Below, one piece after another: positions 32,851 to 40,979 of a stretch of DNA of 64,000 nt. The stretch is taken from the NCBI RefSeq assembly GCF_008122205.1, contig NZ_PHNJ01000001.1:248001-312000 (forward strand). The letters are read 5' to 3'. The notes beneath the pieces were generated by a model. It had not been told where the DNA came from. It did no database searches and saw only the letters and a list, made by a program, of their open reading frames with translations. The position numbers were made by a program, and so were the translations under genes. The DNA comes from Natronococcus pandeyae (GTDB lineage Archaea > Halobacteriota > Halobacteria > Halobacteriales > Natrialbaceae). Every line of letters starts with the position of its first letter. Within the stretch, counting starts at the first letter, position 1.

Positions 32851-34152
32851 TCACTCGGCCGCGAGGCTCCCGGTCGCGTCGGTGGGGTCGCGATCGTTTT
32901 CGGACTGCCGTCTCGACTCGTCGGTACCGGACAGATCCTCGTCGGCTTGCACGGTCCAGCCGGCGATCCAGTCCTGAAGGACGTTCCAGCTATCGCGGAC
33001 GAACGGAACCGGGTCCTCGGCAACCGCGTAGTCGAACCGAGGCTGTCGAACGAACGAACTGGCGACGTCACGGACGGCCGTCTCGAGTGACGGCCGTTCG
33101 ACGAGCGGGTACTCCTCGGTCAGGACGCTGAGAACGTAGCTGAGTTCGCCCCGGATGAGGTGGCCGCCGACCCCGGTCTCGTAGGTCGGTCGTCCCGGGA
33201 TCGGTTCGTTCATCGCCAGCTGCCAGTAGTAGAACGGAAAGTCGGCTCCCACACGGACGGAAAACGGCAGCGACGACCAGAACCGAGGATTGATTTCCAT
33301 CAGTTTGAACTCTCCCGTCTGCGGATCGCGAAGGAACTCGACCATCGCTAGCCCGTGCCACTCGAGTTCGTCGAGCAGTGCCCGGCCGGCGTCCTCGAGT
33401 TCGGGGATGTACACCGACTCGCGGTAGGCGCTCGGCCCGCCGCAGTACTCCCAGCCGCGGCGCTGGCAGTGCTGGAAGGTCGCGACCGGATCGCCGTGGT
33501 CGTACAGCGCGAAGAAACCGTACTCCCTGGAGTCGGGGACGAGTTCCTGGACGAGCGGGACGTGGCCAAGCTTTTCGACGCAGGCAGCTCGATTCGGCGG
33601 CTCTCCCGGCGTCTGGTAATGCGTCGAGCCGATCTCGCCGCGGTCGAACGTGGGGCCGAGATACTCCGGTGCGGCGACCGTGTACCGGGGTTTGATGATC
33701 GTCTCGCGGCTCCAGTCCTCCCACTCGTCGAGGAGGGCCGTTTCCGGAGCCGCGACGCCAGCCGTCTCGGCCGCCTCGAAGAGTTCGACGCGATCCTGAA
33801 CTCGTCGGAGCGTCTCGAACGTCGGCCAGGGCGTGGCGACCGCTTCTGCGAACGCCTCCCGGTTTCGGGCGAGGGAGTAGACGTCCTCCTCGCGGACGGG
33901 AACGATCGTTCGGACGTCGGACCGCTCGGCGATCGAGAGAAGAGCGTCGCCGTAGGCGAGCAGATCGTCGTTCGGGTCCGGTAGCTGGACGAACTCGTCA
34001 CAGTATCTCGAGAACGCCGCCGGCGTCGTCGTGCTCTCACTGCCGACGATCGTTCCGACACCGCGTGGACGGAGTGAACGAAGACAGGCGACCGTGCTCG
34101 GGGCGTCGATCCCCGGCACGAGAACGGCGGCGTCGTCCCTGGGCTCGTGCAT
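32851..34152 (-). CDS. ATP-grasp domain protein, carboxylate-amine ligase-like
   Basis: This 433-residue protein has the ATP-grasp layout. Residues about 1-105 form a pre-grasp Rossmann-like domain (AVLVPGIDAPSTVACLRSLRPRGVGTIVGSES). The ATP-binding part includes IIKPRYTVAA (about 150-160), then VQELVPDSREYGFFALYD, and LMEINPRFWSSLPFSVRVGADFP (about 300-322) with the metal-binding Glu/Asn. It resembles carbamoyl-phosphate synthase large-chain-like ligases seen near cell-surface or peptide synthesis genes, but no partner enzyme is adjacent here. A C-terminal extension (about 370-433) is polar and acidic. The GGTTATAAC element at 34181-34189 on this strand looks like its promoter. Confidence 0.88.
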   Translation of the reverse strand: MHEPRDDAAVLVPGIDAPSTVACLRSLRPRGVGTIVGSESTTTPAAFSRYCDEFVQLPDPNDDLLAYGDALLSIAERSDVRTIVPVREEDVYSLARNREAFAEAVATPWPTFETLRRVQDRVELFEAAETAGVAAPETALLDEWEDWSRETIIKPRYTVAAPEYLGPTFDRGEIGSTHYQTPGEPPNRAACVEKLGHVPLVQELVPDSREYGFFALYDHGDPVATFQHCQRRGWEYCGGPSAYRESVYIPELEDAGRALLDELEWHGLAMVEFLRDPQTGEFKLMEINPRFWSSLPFSVRVGADFPFYYWQLAMNEPIPGRPTYETGVGGHLIRGELSYVLSVLTEEYPLVERPSLETAVRDVASSFVRQPRFDYAVAEDPVPFVRDSWNVLQDWIAGWTVQADEDLSGTDESRRQSENDRDPTDATGSLAAE

Positions 34153-34529
34153 AAAATATGCACCAATAGACGATTGTATTGTTATAACCGGACTACTGCC
34201 GAACGAGGGTGTCTGCGTCGGATTTCGTTTCGGCTGCCGTCCCCTAGGTATCGACTACAGGCACGCACACGGTCGAAGAGCAACGCGTAGCCAGTCCGTG
34301 GGTATCGAAGCCTGTGGCTACAGTCAGATCGTGACAGTGTCGGACAGCGGTCAGTGAGACGTCGGCCACTCGAACCGGTGACCGTCTCCGCCGTCGATGG
34401 TCGTAATCGAGCGATGCGTACATAGTTCTGCCCGACAGTACGAAACGCGCCATCGACCGTTCAGCCTGGAAACGAAACAACAGCTACCGACAAAAACGAA
34501 CGGCAGCAGACACAGGTTGACGAATCGAG
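34153..34529. other. Intergenic region without a recognisable gene
   Basis: Apart from the ATP-grasp promoter at 34181-34189, I see no coding frame with haloarchaeal codon use in this 377-base stretch. A run of A residues (34493-34497), read as T on the minus strand, lies just after the stop of the coiled-coil gene and could terminate its transcript. Confidence 0.5.
34181..34189 (-). promoter_or_regulatory. TATA box of the ATP-grasp gene
   Basis: Read on the minus strand, GGTTATAAC lies 29-37 bases before the ATG at 34152, in an AT-rich pocket. It fits a transcript with little or no leader. Confidence 0.5.
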
Positions 34530-35411
34530 TTAGAGCAGCCCCGTCTTCTGGAGCTTCATCAGGTCCTCGGTGTCCAGGGTCTCGCCTTCCTTGAACTTCT
34601 GATAGATTTCTTCGGCCTCCTCTTTGGCCTCCTCCTTCTTCTTGTCGCGCTGGGACTTGCGCTGCTCTTCTTCCTGCTTGTCCAGCTCGCGGAGGCGCTT
34701 CTGGACGCGGACGAAGTCCTCGTGGTGGCGGTCGGCGGCTTCCTGGGCCTCGACGAACTTCTCGTGCATCTCGTCGGCCTCGTCACGGATGTCGTCGGCC
34801 TCGCGGTAGGCCTCGATCATCTGGTTGTGATGTTCCTGGGCCTTGTCCGCCAGCTCCGTGACCTTCTGGTGATGTTTGGACGCTTCGGAACGCACTTCCT
34901 CGGCTTCGTCGACGAGTTCCTCGAGATCCTCGTTCTGCTCGAGTTTCCCCTTGCGCTCCTCATACTCCTCGCGCTTGGACTCGATCTTCTCGATGAGCTC
35001 TTTCTCCTCTTCGCTCGAGAGGACCTCGGTCTGCTGTTTGAACTCGAGCTGTTCGATCTCCTCCTCGAGTTCCTCCAGGTCCTTGCCCTCGTTGAGCTCC
35101 ATGTCGGACTTGAGTTCCTCGACGCGGTCGAACAGCTCGTTGGCCTCGGCGTTGAGCTCGTTGCGTTTGTCCTTGTGCTCCTGGACCTGCTCGTTGAGCT
35201 CGTCGCGCTTCTCGCGGTGTTCCTGGGCCTCGTCGACCTTCTCACGCGTCTTCGCGTTGAGGTCGTCGCGGCTGGATGCTCGTTCGGAGGCCATCTGGTT
35301 CAGCTCGTTCCGTCGGTCTCGGAGCTGGCCAGCCTTCTTGATAAGCTGTCCCTTGGAGTCGTTTTCTAGGTCGTCCTCTGTCAGTTCGATGTTTTTCGAT
35401 TCGTCTACCAT
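34530..35411 (-). CDS. Long coiled-coil protein (COG1340-like)
   Basis: This 293-residue protein is an almost continuous alpha-helical coiled coil with heptad-like Glu/Lys/Leu/Arg patterns from about residue 15 to 260 (for example EELEEEIEQLEFKQQTEVLSSEEEKELIEKIESKREEY, shown here only as a region). It resembles the archaeal COG1340 group of uncharacterised coiled-coil proteins. There is no signal peptide or membrane segment. The C-terminal 40 residues (EGETLDTEDLMKLQKTGLL) are likely a small folded cap. High Lys content is unusual for a haloarchaeal protein and reflects the coiled coil. A structural, cytoskeletal or chromosome-associated role is plausible but unproven; CetZ is the next gene upstream, on the same strand. 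Confidence 0.85.
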   Translation of the reverse strand: MVDESKNIELTEDDLENDSKGQLIKKAGQLRDRRNELNQMASERASSRDDLNAKTREKVDEAQEHREKRDELNEQVQEHKDKRNELNAEANELFDRVEELKSDMELNEGKDLEELEEEIEQLEFKQQTEVLSSEEEKELIEKIESKREEYEERKGKLEQNEDLEELVDEAEEVRSEASKHHQKVTELADKAQEHHNQMIEAYREADDIRDEADEMHEKFVEAQEAADRHHEDFVRVQKRLRELDKQEEEQRKSQRDKKKEEAKEEAEEIYQKFKEGETLDTEDLMKLQKTGLL

Positions 35412-35843
35412 GTGTTAGTCAAACCTCTGTGCCATACCCGCACCGGAGCAGTCGATGGGAGTCAACGACGGCGTTCGCTCAATAACTCGGCGAACTGCCG
35501 ACTCGTCCCGATCCGTCGCGCACAGCGTTCGCTCACGATCTGCGAAACCTCGGTGAATAAGATTTCCTGTCATCGATCGTCGAGCGATACGCGCCCCGGT
35601 GGCGTTCTGGTGACTGCAACTACTGTCGCCGGTAATTTAAATGTACCGGTCACTAAACCCGTGAAAACCGTTAGCAGGGACCCCATGGAGCCATGTTATG
35701 GTGCAACATGATTGGTGACGAGTTTATAAATGTTCCCGGCTGCGTGCTGTCGATTTCACTCGAAAACGGATCGACTGGTCGCCGCTCCCGTTGCCGGAAG
35801 GGACTGAAGCCATCGGCTTCTCATTGACATCTGTCCGGCAGTA
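35412..35843. other. AT-richer intergenic region between CetZ and the coiled-coil gene
   Basis: No convincing gene is visible in these 432 bases; the one open frame has mixed Ser/Arg/Thr content unlike neighbouring proteins. The region is AT-richer than its surroundings and contains a 21-bp palindrome with an ATTTAAAT core (35629-35649) and a TATAAATG-like element near 35725. The coiled-coil gene start is at 35411, so either a long leader or several promoters serve it. Confidence 0.5.
35629..35649. promoter_or_regulatory. Near-perfect palindrome with AT core
   Basis: CCGGTA and TACCGG are exact complements flanking ATTTAAATG, whose first 8 bases are themselves palindromic. The site lies about 220 bases upstream of the coiled-coil gene start. 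Symmetric sites of this size commonly bind dimeric regulators. Confidence 0.5.
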
Positions 35844-36974
35844 TCAGAACAGGTCCTCGAGTCGGTCTTCGGCGAACTGTTCGGTGGGATCGTCGTCCGA
35901 GCCGTCGTCCGCCTTCGCTTCGCGAGCGCGTTCCATGAACGCCTCGAGCCGATCGGAGCGTTCGGCGCCGCCGAGCAAGACGAGTGCGGCGAGCTGGTCG
36001 CTCTCGAGCGGGAAGTCGCCGCCGCGAACCTGCATGCTTCCGGTCTCGTCCTCGACCCACCGTCGGGCCCGCTCGACGCCCTTCCGCGGAATGGCATCGG
36101 GTTTGCCGGCGACGATCAGCAGGGCGGAGTCGGCCGTCGTCGCGTCCGGCAAACTGGTTCCGGTAAGCAGCGCCTGTCGGGAGACGGTGAGGGCGGTGTT
36201 GATGTTCTCCGCGCTGTCCTCGGCTGCGGCCGCGCTGGCGTAACCGAGCGTCGCGACGCCGCCCGAGCGAAGGGTGTTGATAATCTCGCTCGAGTCCACT
36301 ACACTAGCGGCGGCTGCGCCGCCTCTCGTTCGTGACGTCTTCGACGTCACGCTACTCTCTCCGACGCCCTCGACGGCTTCGCCCGAGGCGAGGAGCAGTC
36401 CCACCCGCTGGGCGATCTTGCGGTTGATCGTCTCGAACGCCCCTTCCACACTCTCTCCCTGTTCGTGCCAGGCGTCGTTGTCGATCAGCAGGGTCGCGTC
36501 GGCCTCCCGCAGGAGCGTCTTCAGCGACCGACCGGCGTTGGCCTGATAGAGCGAACCTTCGTTCCGTCCCGGCAGAATTCCGAGCGCGTAGACCGGGACG
36601 TCGTACATTCGCTGGAGGCGGTGAACGAGGACGGGCGCGCCCCCGCTGCCGGTACCGCCGCCGAGTCCGGCCACGACGAAGATGGCCTCGGCGCTCGAGG
36701 TGATCCGCCCGTCGAGGGCGTCGATCACCTGCTGGCTATCGGACTGCATGATCTCGGTCCCGAGTTCGTTGTCGGCACCGACGCCGTGGCCGTTCACACG
36801 GTCGGCGCCGATCAGCGTGGTGTCGACGAACTCGAGGCCCGCGAGATCGCTCTTCGCGGAGTTGATCGCGAGTGCACCCTGCACGGCACCGAATCCCATC
36901 TTCGCGTCGAACCGAGCGAGTCGTTCGGTCACCTTTCCACCAGCCTGCCCGACCCCAATCAGGGCAACCTTCAT
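35844..36974 (-). CDS. CetZ tubulin-like cytoskeletal protein
   Basis: This 376-residue protein is a CetZ-family member, the archaeal tubulin/FtsZ relatives that control cell shape and motility. The GTP site is shown by IGVGQAGGKVTERL (6-19) and GLGGGTGSGGAP (about 103-114); the long GRNEGSLYQANAGRSLKTLL block is CetZ-specific. It has no C-terminal FtsZ tail. Residues about 208-222 (SKTSRTRGGAAAA) form an extra segment encoded by two DNA hairpins (36309-36323 and 36331-36351), absent from the usual CetZ pattern where VDxSEIINTLRxGG follows closely. Which of CetZ1-3 this is cannot be decided. The start ATG at 36974 gives MKVALIGVGQAGG. Confidence 0.93.
   Translation of the reverse strand: MKVALIGVGQAGGKVTERLARFDAKMGFGAVQGALAINSAKSDLAGLEFVDTTLIGADRVNGHGVGADNELGTEIMQSDSQQVIDALDGRITSSAEAIFVVAGLGGGTGSGGAPVLVHRLQRMYDVPVYALGILPGRNEGSLYQANAGRSLKTLLREADATLLIDNDAWHEQGESVEGAFETINRKIAQRVGLLLASGEAVEGVGESSVTSKTSRTRGGAAAASVVDSSEIINTLRSGGVATLGYASAAAAEDSAENINTALTVSRQALLTGTSLPDATTADSALLIVAGKPDAIPRKGVERARRWVEDETGSMQVRGGDFPLESDQLAALVLLGGAERSDRLEAFMERAREAKADDGSDDDPTEQFAEDRLEDLF
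36309..36351. repeat. Two in-frame hairpins inside the cetZ gene
   Basis: GGCGGC/GCCGCC with a TGC loop (36309-36323) and CGTGACGTC/GACGTCACG with a TTC loop (36331-36351) lie 7 bases apart. The coding strand reads GAA for the second loop. They encode a short Ser/Thr/Arg/Ala-rich extra segment and leave the frame intact. Confidence 0.8.
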
Positions 36975-37107
36975 AGAGTCTGTCTCTCCTGGCGACCTGT
37001 TGAACGTTCCGGTCTCTGGACTGGTCAGTATCCCGACGAAACCGTCGAAGGGGGCAGGTCGTTCGGCAATGGCAATCCACTTGTGGCCGACCGCTGTGGT
37101 GTCGCGT

Positions 37108-37533
37108 ATGTTCTACGAACAGCGAATGGCCGTTCCGGAGACGCCGGCCGACCTCCGGGCGGAGTACGAGGCGGACCTCGCGTCGATCGTCGACCGCCAC
37201 GGCGTCGAGACGGCCGCCGAGCGAACGACCGTCGACCGCGAGACGATCGAGGCGGTACGCGACGAGGCGTCGCCGGCGCTGTCGCTCGAGGAGGCTGCAG
37301 AGATCCAGGCGCTCGAGGAGGACGAACCGGACGCGGAGACGATCGTGACGATGGCCTGCGAGCACCTGCTTCTGGGGATGTCCTCGGCCGTCCTCGACGT
37401 CGACTCGGTCGAGAGCTTCCTCGAGATCGACCTCGACGCGAAGGAGGTCCAGCAGAAGATCGAACGCCGAGCGCCGATGTCCTTCGAGGAGTACGTCCAC
37501 GTTCAGCACGTCATCGTCGACCAGATGCCGTAG
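37108..37533 (+). CDS. DUF5791 family protein
   Basis: This 141-residue acidic, helical protein matches the haloarchaeal DUF5791 family, of unknown function. It begins MFYEQRMAVPETPADLRAEYEADLASIVD and ends with APMSFEEYVHVQHVIVDQMP. The middle has a repeated Ala/Glu pattern (EEAAEIQALEEDEPDAETIV). It has no signal sequence, membrane segment or obvious catalytic motif. It diverges from the cetZ gene with 133 bases between the starts, so a shared regulatory region is possible but no clear operator stands out. Confidence 0.85.
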   Translation: MFYEQRMAVPETPADLRAEYEADLASIVDRHGVETAAERTTVDRETIEAVRDEASPALSLEEAAEIQALEEDEPDAETIVTMACEHLLLGMSSAVLDVDSVESFLEIDLDAKEVQQKIERRAPMSFEEYVHVQHVIVDQMP

Positions 37534-37626
37534 CGAGGGGCGAGCGAGTAGAGAACGGGAAACGCGTTCGCAGGAACAGGAGCGAAGGAGTGAACGAGAG
37601 GCGCGAGCGCGACCCCACGGTCGCCG

Positions 37627-37932
37627 TTACGACGCGAGCGTTACCTGCCCGGTCTGGTCGACCGTGATCTGGTAGCCGGCGTACTCGAACGTGACGGTGC
37701 CGACCGATCGGCCGGTCGAACCGGACGAGTGAAACAGCGAGTCGAGCGCCGTCGGATCGATCGCGTCGTACAGCGGTTCGTACTCGTCGGCGAGCTCGAG
37801 CTGATCGATGCCTTCGGCCGACGAGATGGCCGAGACGATCGCTTCACTGAGCGGCTGGTCGGGATCGGACTGGTACGTGAACGAGTCCTGAGCGTTCTGG
37901 GAGGGGCTGGCCGAGTGGCCTGTTGATCTCAT
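37627..37932 (-). CDS. HalOD1 output-domain protein
   Basis: This 101-residue protein is a stand-alone HalOD1 domain: helix LSEAIVSAISSAEGIDQLELADEYEPLYDAIDPTALDSLF, then the beta end VTFEYAGYQITVDQTGQVTL. It lies 54 bases behind the gene for a BAT-type HTH_10 regulator on the same strand, so the two are probably cotranscribed. This repeats the theme at 24.4 kb, where a HalOD1 gene precedes a receiver gene, and suggests HalOD1 proteins work with different signalling partners. No promoter is visible directly before it. Confidence 0.88.
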   Translation of the reverse strand: MRSTGHSASPSQNAQDSFTYQSDPDQPLSEAIVSAISSAEGIDQLELADEYEPLYDAIDPTALDSLFHSSGSTGRSVGTVTFEYAGYQITVDQTGQVTLAS

Positions 37933-37986
37933 GTCTCCCTTTACCGGACGAACAGGGGAAACGGCCCTCGTTGGATCGTCAACGTT

Positions 37987-38631
37987 TTAAATGGGGTCGT
38001 CGCCCACCACGGTGTTCCGCAGGAGGTTGGCCTGTCCGCGCCGGAGGCGCGCCGACAGTGCCTGATCCGAGATTTCCAGCCGTTCGGCGATCGAGGAGAG
38101 CGTCGCCTCGCGCGGGACGTCGAAGTAGCCCGCCTCGAGCGCGGCCAGCAGGGCCTCTTGCTGTCTGTCGGTGAGACCGTACTGGCCCCCCTCGGGTTCC
38201 GTCTCGTGGTAGATTCGCTGCAGTCGAAACGGAACGTCACGCTCGCGACAGCTCTCGCGATACGCGAAGAGCGCGTCGCGCGACGGGACGCGAGCGCGGA
38301 CCTGGGTGTCGCCGGTGACGGTAATCTCGAGGAACGCGATGTCGTTCGCCGCGGCCGCGGGGTGGGTCAGCCGATCAGCACCCCACTCGGTCAGTCTCGC
38401 ACTGTACAGGCGCTTTGCGGCCATCTTCTCGAGCAGCGTGTACTCGTCGACGGATCTGTCGGTCTCGAGCGCCCTTTCGATCGCCTCGAAGCACCCGTCG
38501 GTAGCCCAGAAGACGAGTTTCGTCGCACCCGTCTCCAGCTGATAGACTTGCTCGACGGTGAGCTGTGACGCCGCCACGGCTACTTCACGCAGGATCGGCG
38601 TCGAGAGTTCGAACTCGACGATGAGAGGCAT
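37987..38631 (-). CDS. Bacterio-opsin activator-like HTH_10 regulator
   Basis: This 214-residue protein has a BAT beta-rich N-terminal domain (about 1-150) and a C-terminal HTH_10 (about 157-205: GLTDRQQEALLAALEAGYFDVPREATLSSIAERLEISDQALSARLRRGQ). It lacks a PAS or GAF sensor. It is followed on the same strand by a HalOD1 gene, probably in one transcript. Targets are unknown; related regulators act on bacterio-opsin, DMSO reductase and stress genes. ATG at 38631 is chosen; an extra ATG lies six codons upstream. It diverges from an epimerase gene with 174 bases between starts. Confidence 0.92.
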   Translation of the reverse strand: MPLIVEFELSTPILREVAVAASQLTVEQVYQLETGATKLVFWATDGCFEAIERALETDRSVDEYTLLEKMAAKRLYSARLTEWGADRLTHPAAAANDIAFLEITVTGDTQVRARVPSRDALFAYRESCRERDVPFRLQRIYHETEPEGGQYGLTDRQQEALLAALEAGYFDVPREATLSSIAERLEISDQALSARLRRGQANLLRNTVVGDDPI

Positions 38632-38805
38632 ATTCGGTGTACCCTCCACAGCGTGTTATACTGCCGGCTGTAACTGGTTGGGGATTCGCCGCGACCACCC
38701 GGTGAAGACGCGTACTGACACGCAGTCGACAGTACGGATCCTCCTCGGATCTCCGACCGTTCGGTCGGGCGGTGCGATTATGGGGGTCCGCTCCCGAGTC
38801 GGCGT

Positions 38806-39696
38806 ATGCGAGTTGCAATTCTCGGCTGCGGATACGTCGGCTGCGAACTCGGCCGACAGCTCACGGAACGCGGTCACGACGCGATCGGCGTTCGCCGGTC
38901 GGACGACGGTATCGCACGGATCGACGACGCGGGTTTCGACGCCGTTCGGGCCGACGTCACCGACGCGGCGGCGCTCGAGGCCGTGCCGTCGGTCGACGCC
39001 ATCGTCTTCGCTGCCAGCAGCGGCGGCAGAGGGGCGGACGCCGCACGCGAGATCTACGTCGAGGGGCTGCGGACGGCGATCGAGGCGTTCGGCGAACGCG
39101 ACGATCCGCCCCAGCGGCTGGTCTACACCTCGTCGACGGGCGTCCACGGCGACCACGACGGCGACTGGGTCGACGAGGAGACACCGATCGAACCCACCAC
39201 CGAGAAGACCGAGGTGCTCGCGGAGGCCGAGCGGATCGCCCTCGAGCAGCCCCCCGAGTACGGGTTCGACGGCACCGTGGCGCGCTACGCCGGGCTGTAC
39301 GGTCCCGATCGCTACCGCCTCGAGCGCTACCTCGAGGGACCGGTCACGGAGGGCTACCTGAACATGGTCCACCGGGACGACGCCGCCGGCGCGGTTCGAT
39401 TCCTGCTCGAGGAGGACCTCGCTCGAGACGAGGTCGTCCAGGTGGTCGACGACGAACCGGTCTCGAAGTGGGAGTTCGCCGACTGGCTCGCCGACGAAGC
39501 GGGGGTCGAGCAGCCGCCGAAACGAACGAAAGCCGAACGCCTCGAGGACGACGACCTCTCGGAGGCCGCCCAGCGACGAATCCTGACGAGCAAGCGGTGC
39601 TCGAACGAGCAGCTGCGCGACCTCGGCTACGAGTTCGCCTACCCGACCTTTCGAGAGGGGTATCGGGACGCGATCGCCGCCTACGAAGGGGTATAG
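38806..39696 (+). CDS. NAD(P)-dependent epimerase/dehydratase-like (extended SDR)
   Basis: This 296-residue protein has an NAD(P)-binding Rossmann start ILGCGYVGCELGRQL (5-19) and follows an atypical extended SDR pattern, similar to E. coli YeeZ. The catalytic YxxxK is not obvious; TSSTGVHGDH and the LNMVHRDDAAGAVRFLL block (about 185-201) fit substrate binding in epimerases. The substrate is unknown, most likely a sugar or sugar-like compound. A Lys/Glu-rich end (about 235-296) includes the C-terminal helix. It faces away from the BAT regulator and is followed by the DHH phosphoesterase gene. Confidence 0.85.
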   Translation: MRVAILGCGYVGCELGRQLTERGHDAIGVRRSDDGIARIDDAGFDAVRADVTDAAALEAVPSVDAIVFAASSGGRGADAAREIYVEGLRTAIEAFGERDDPPQRLVYTSSTGVHGDHDGDWVDEETPIEPTTEKTEVLAEAERIALEQPPEYGFDGTVARYAGLYGPDRYRLERYLEGPVTEGYLNMVHRDDAAGAVRFLLEEDLARDEVVQVVDDEPVSKWEFADWLADEAGVEQPPKRTKAERLEDDDLSEAAQRRILTSKRCSNEQLRDLGYEFAYPTFREGYRDAIAAYEGV

Positions 39697-39758
39697 GGCC
39701 TGACTACGAGAAATAAACTGACAGGAAACTTCTTAGGTATCCAATTTGATGGTGTGAT

Positions 39759-40934
39759 ATGCGATACCGGGGAGAGGGGGCCGGGGGTACCACACTGGCC
39801 GTCGACACTACCGTAGAGACGGTCCGCTCCCTCGAGCCACTCGTCCTCTCGTTGCTCGTCGTGGCCGTCGTCGCACTCCTGCTCGGGGGCTGGTGGCTCG
39901 TCCGGTGGCTTCGCCGACCGCCAGGGTCGCGACTGCAACGTATCCTCGGCGGGTACGACGAGGTGGCGGTGTTGATGCATCCGAACCCCGACCCCGACGC
40001 GATGGCGTGTGCGATGGGGATCGCCGAGATTGCGTCGTCGGTCGATACCGACGCGACGCTCCAGTTTCCGGGCGAGATCCGCCACCAGGAGAACCGCGCG
40101 TTCCGGACCGTTCTCGGCCTCGACCTCGAGCGCATCGAGGCGGCGTCCGAGATAGCCGCGGACGCGATCGTCCTCGTCGATCACAACACGGCGCGCGGGT
40201 TCACCGGGGCACAACTTGTCGAACCGATCGCGGTCGTCGACCACCATCCCGGAAACGGAACCGGAACGGAGTTTACGGACGTCCGAACCGAGTACGGAGC
40301 GGCCTCGACGATCGTCGTCGAGTACTTCCAGGAGCTCGGGGTGGCGACCGATTCGACCGGCGACACGGACGAGCCGGAGCTCTCTTCGGAGCTCGCGACG
40401 GGACTGCTCTACGGAATCCTGTCGGACACGAATCACCTGACGAACGGCTGTTCGCAGGCCGAGTTCGACGCCTGCGCCTTCCTCTACGACGGCGTCGATG
40501 AGGACCTGCTCGACCGGATCGCCAACCCACAGGTCAGCGACGACGTCCTGCAGATCAAAGCGCACGCGATTACGGAGCGGCGTATCGAGGGCCCCTTCGC
40601 CGTCTGCGACGTCGGGACCATCGCGAACGTCGACGCGATTCCCCAGGCTGCGGACGAACTGATGCAACTCGAGGGAGTCACCGCGGTCGTCGTCTACGGC
40701 GAGTACGACGGAACACTCCACCTCTCGGGGCGCTCCCGGGACGACCGGGTCCACATGGGCGAGACGCTCCGCCACGCGGTCAGCGATATCCCGATGGCCA
40801 ACGCTGGCGGCCACGCCCGAATGGGCGGCGGCCAGGTGTCGGTCGACCATATGGAGGGAATCGGTCCCTCCGACGGGATCGACAGGGACGCGTTCGAGGA
40901 CCGCCTCTTTTCGGCGATGGCCGGCAACCGGTAG
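39759..40934 (+). CDS. Membrane-anchored DHH/DHHA1 phosphoesterase
   Basis: This 391-residue protein joins an N-terminal membrane segment (about 27-50, LVLSLLVVAVVALLLGGWWLVRW) to a DHH phosphoesterase domain. Metal ligands are in LMHPNPDPDAMAC (72-84) and VDHHPG (160-165). The C-terminal DHHA1 part ends with NAGGHARMGGGQVSVDHM (about 347-364). DHH/DHHA1 enzymes cut short oligoribonucleotides (NrnA) or cyclic di-AMP (GdpP, where a membrane anchor is also present). Haloarchaea make c-di-AMP, so a c-di-AMP phosphodiesterase role is possible but is inference. An AT-rich stretch before the ATG (39705-39758) probably holds its promoter. Confidence 0.9.
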   Translation: MRYRGEGAGGTTLAVDTTVETVRSLEPLVLSLLVVAVVALLLGGWWLVRWLRRPPGSRLQRILGGYDEVAVLMHPNPDPDAMACAMGIAEIASSVDTDATLQFPGEIRHQENRAFRTVLGLDLERIEAASEIAADAIVLVDHNTARGFTGAQLVEPIAVVDHHPGNGTGTEFTDVRTEYGAASTIVVEYFQELGVATDSTGDTDEPELSSELATGLLYGILSDTNHLTNGCSQAEFDACAFLYDGVDEDLLDRIANPQVSDDVLQIKAHAITERRIEGPFAVCDVGTIANVDAIPQAADELMQLEGVTAVVVYGEYDGTLHLSGRSRDDRVHMGETLRHAVSDIPMANAGGHARMGGGQVSVDHMEGIGPSDGIDRDAFEDRLFSAMAGNR

Positions 40935-40979
40935 GCCCCCGACTCGAGACCCGTCTCGTTCACCGATGGCCGTGTTCGG

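Noticed and set aside
24902-34172. The shared 12-mer GCACCAATAGAC near 24.9 kb and 34.2 kb
   Set aside because: A 12-base match between two places in 64 kb is expected by chance, and the contexts differ.
34031-34357. Plus-strand frame overlapping the ATP-grasp gene start
   Set aside because: It runs through the TATA region and the antisense of a real gene; no homology is apparent.
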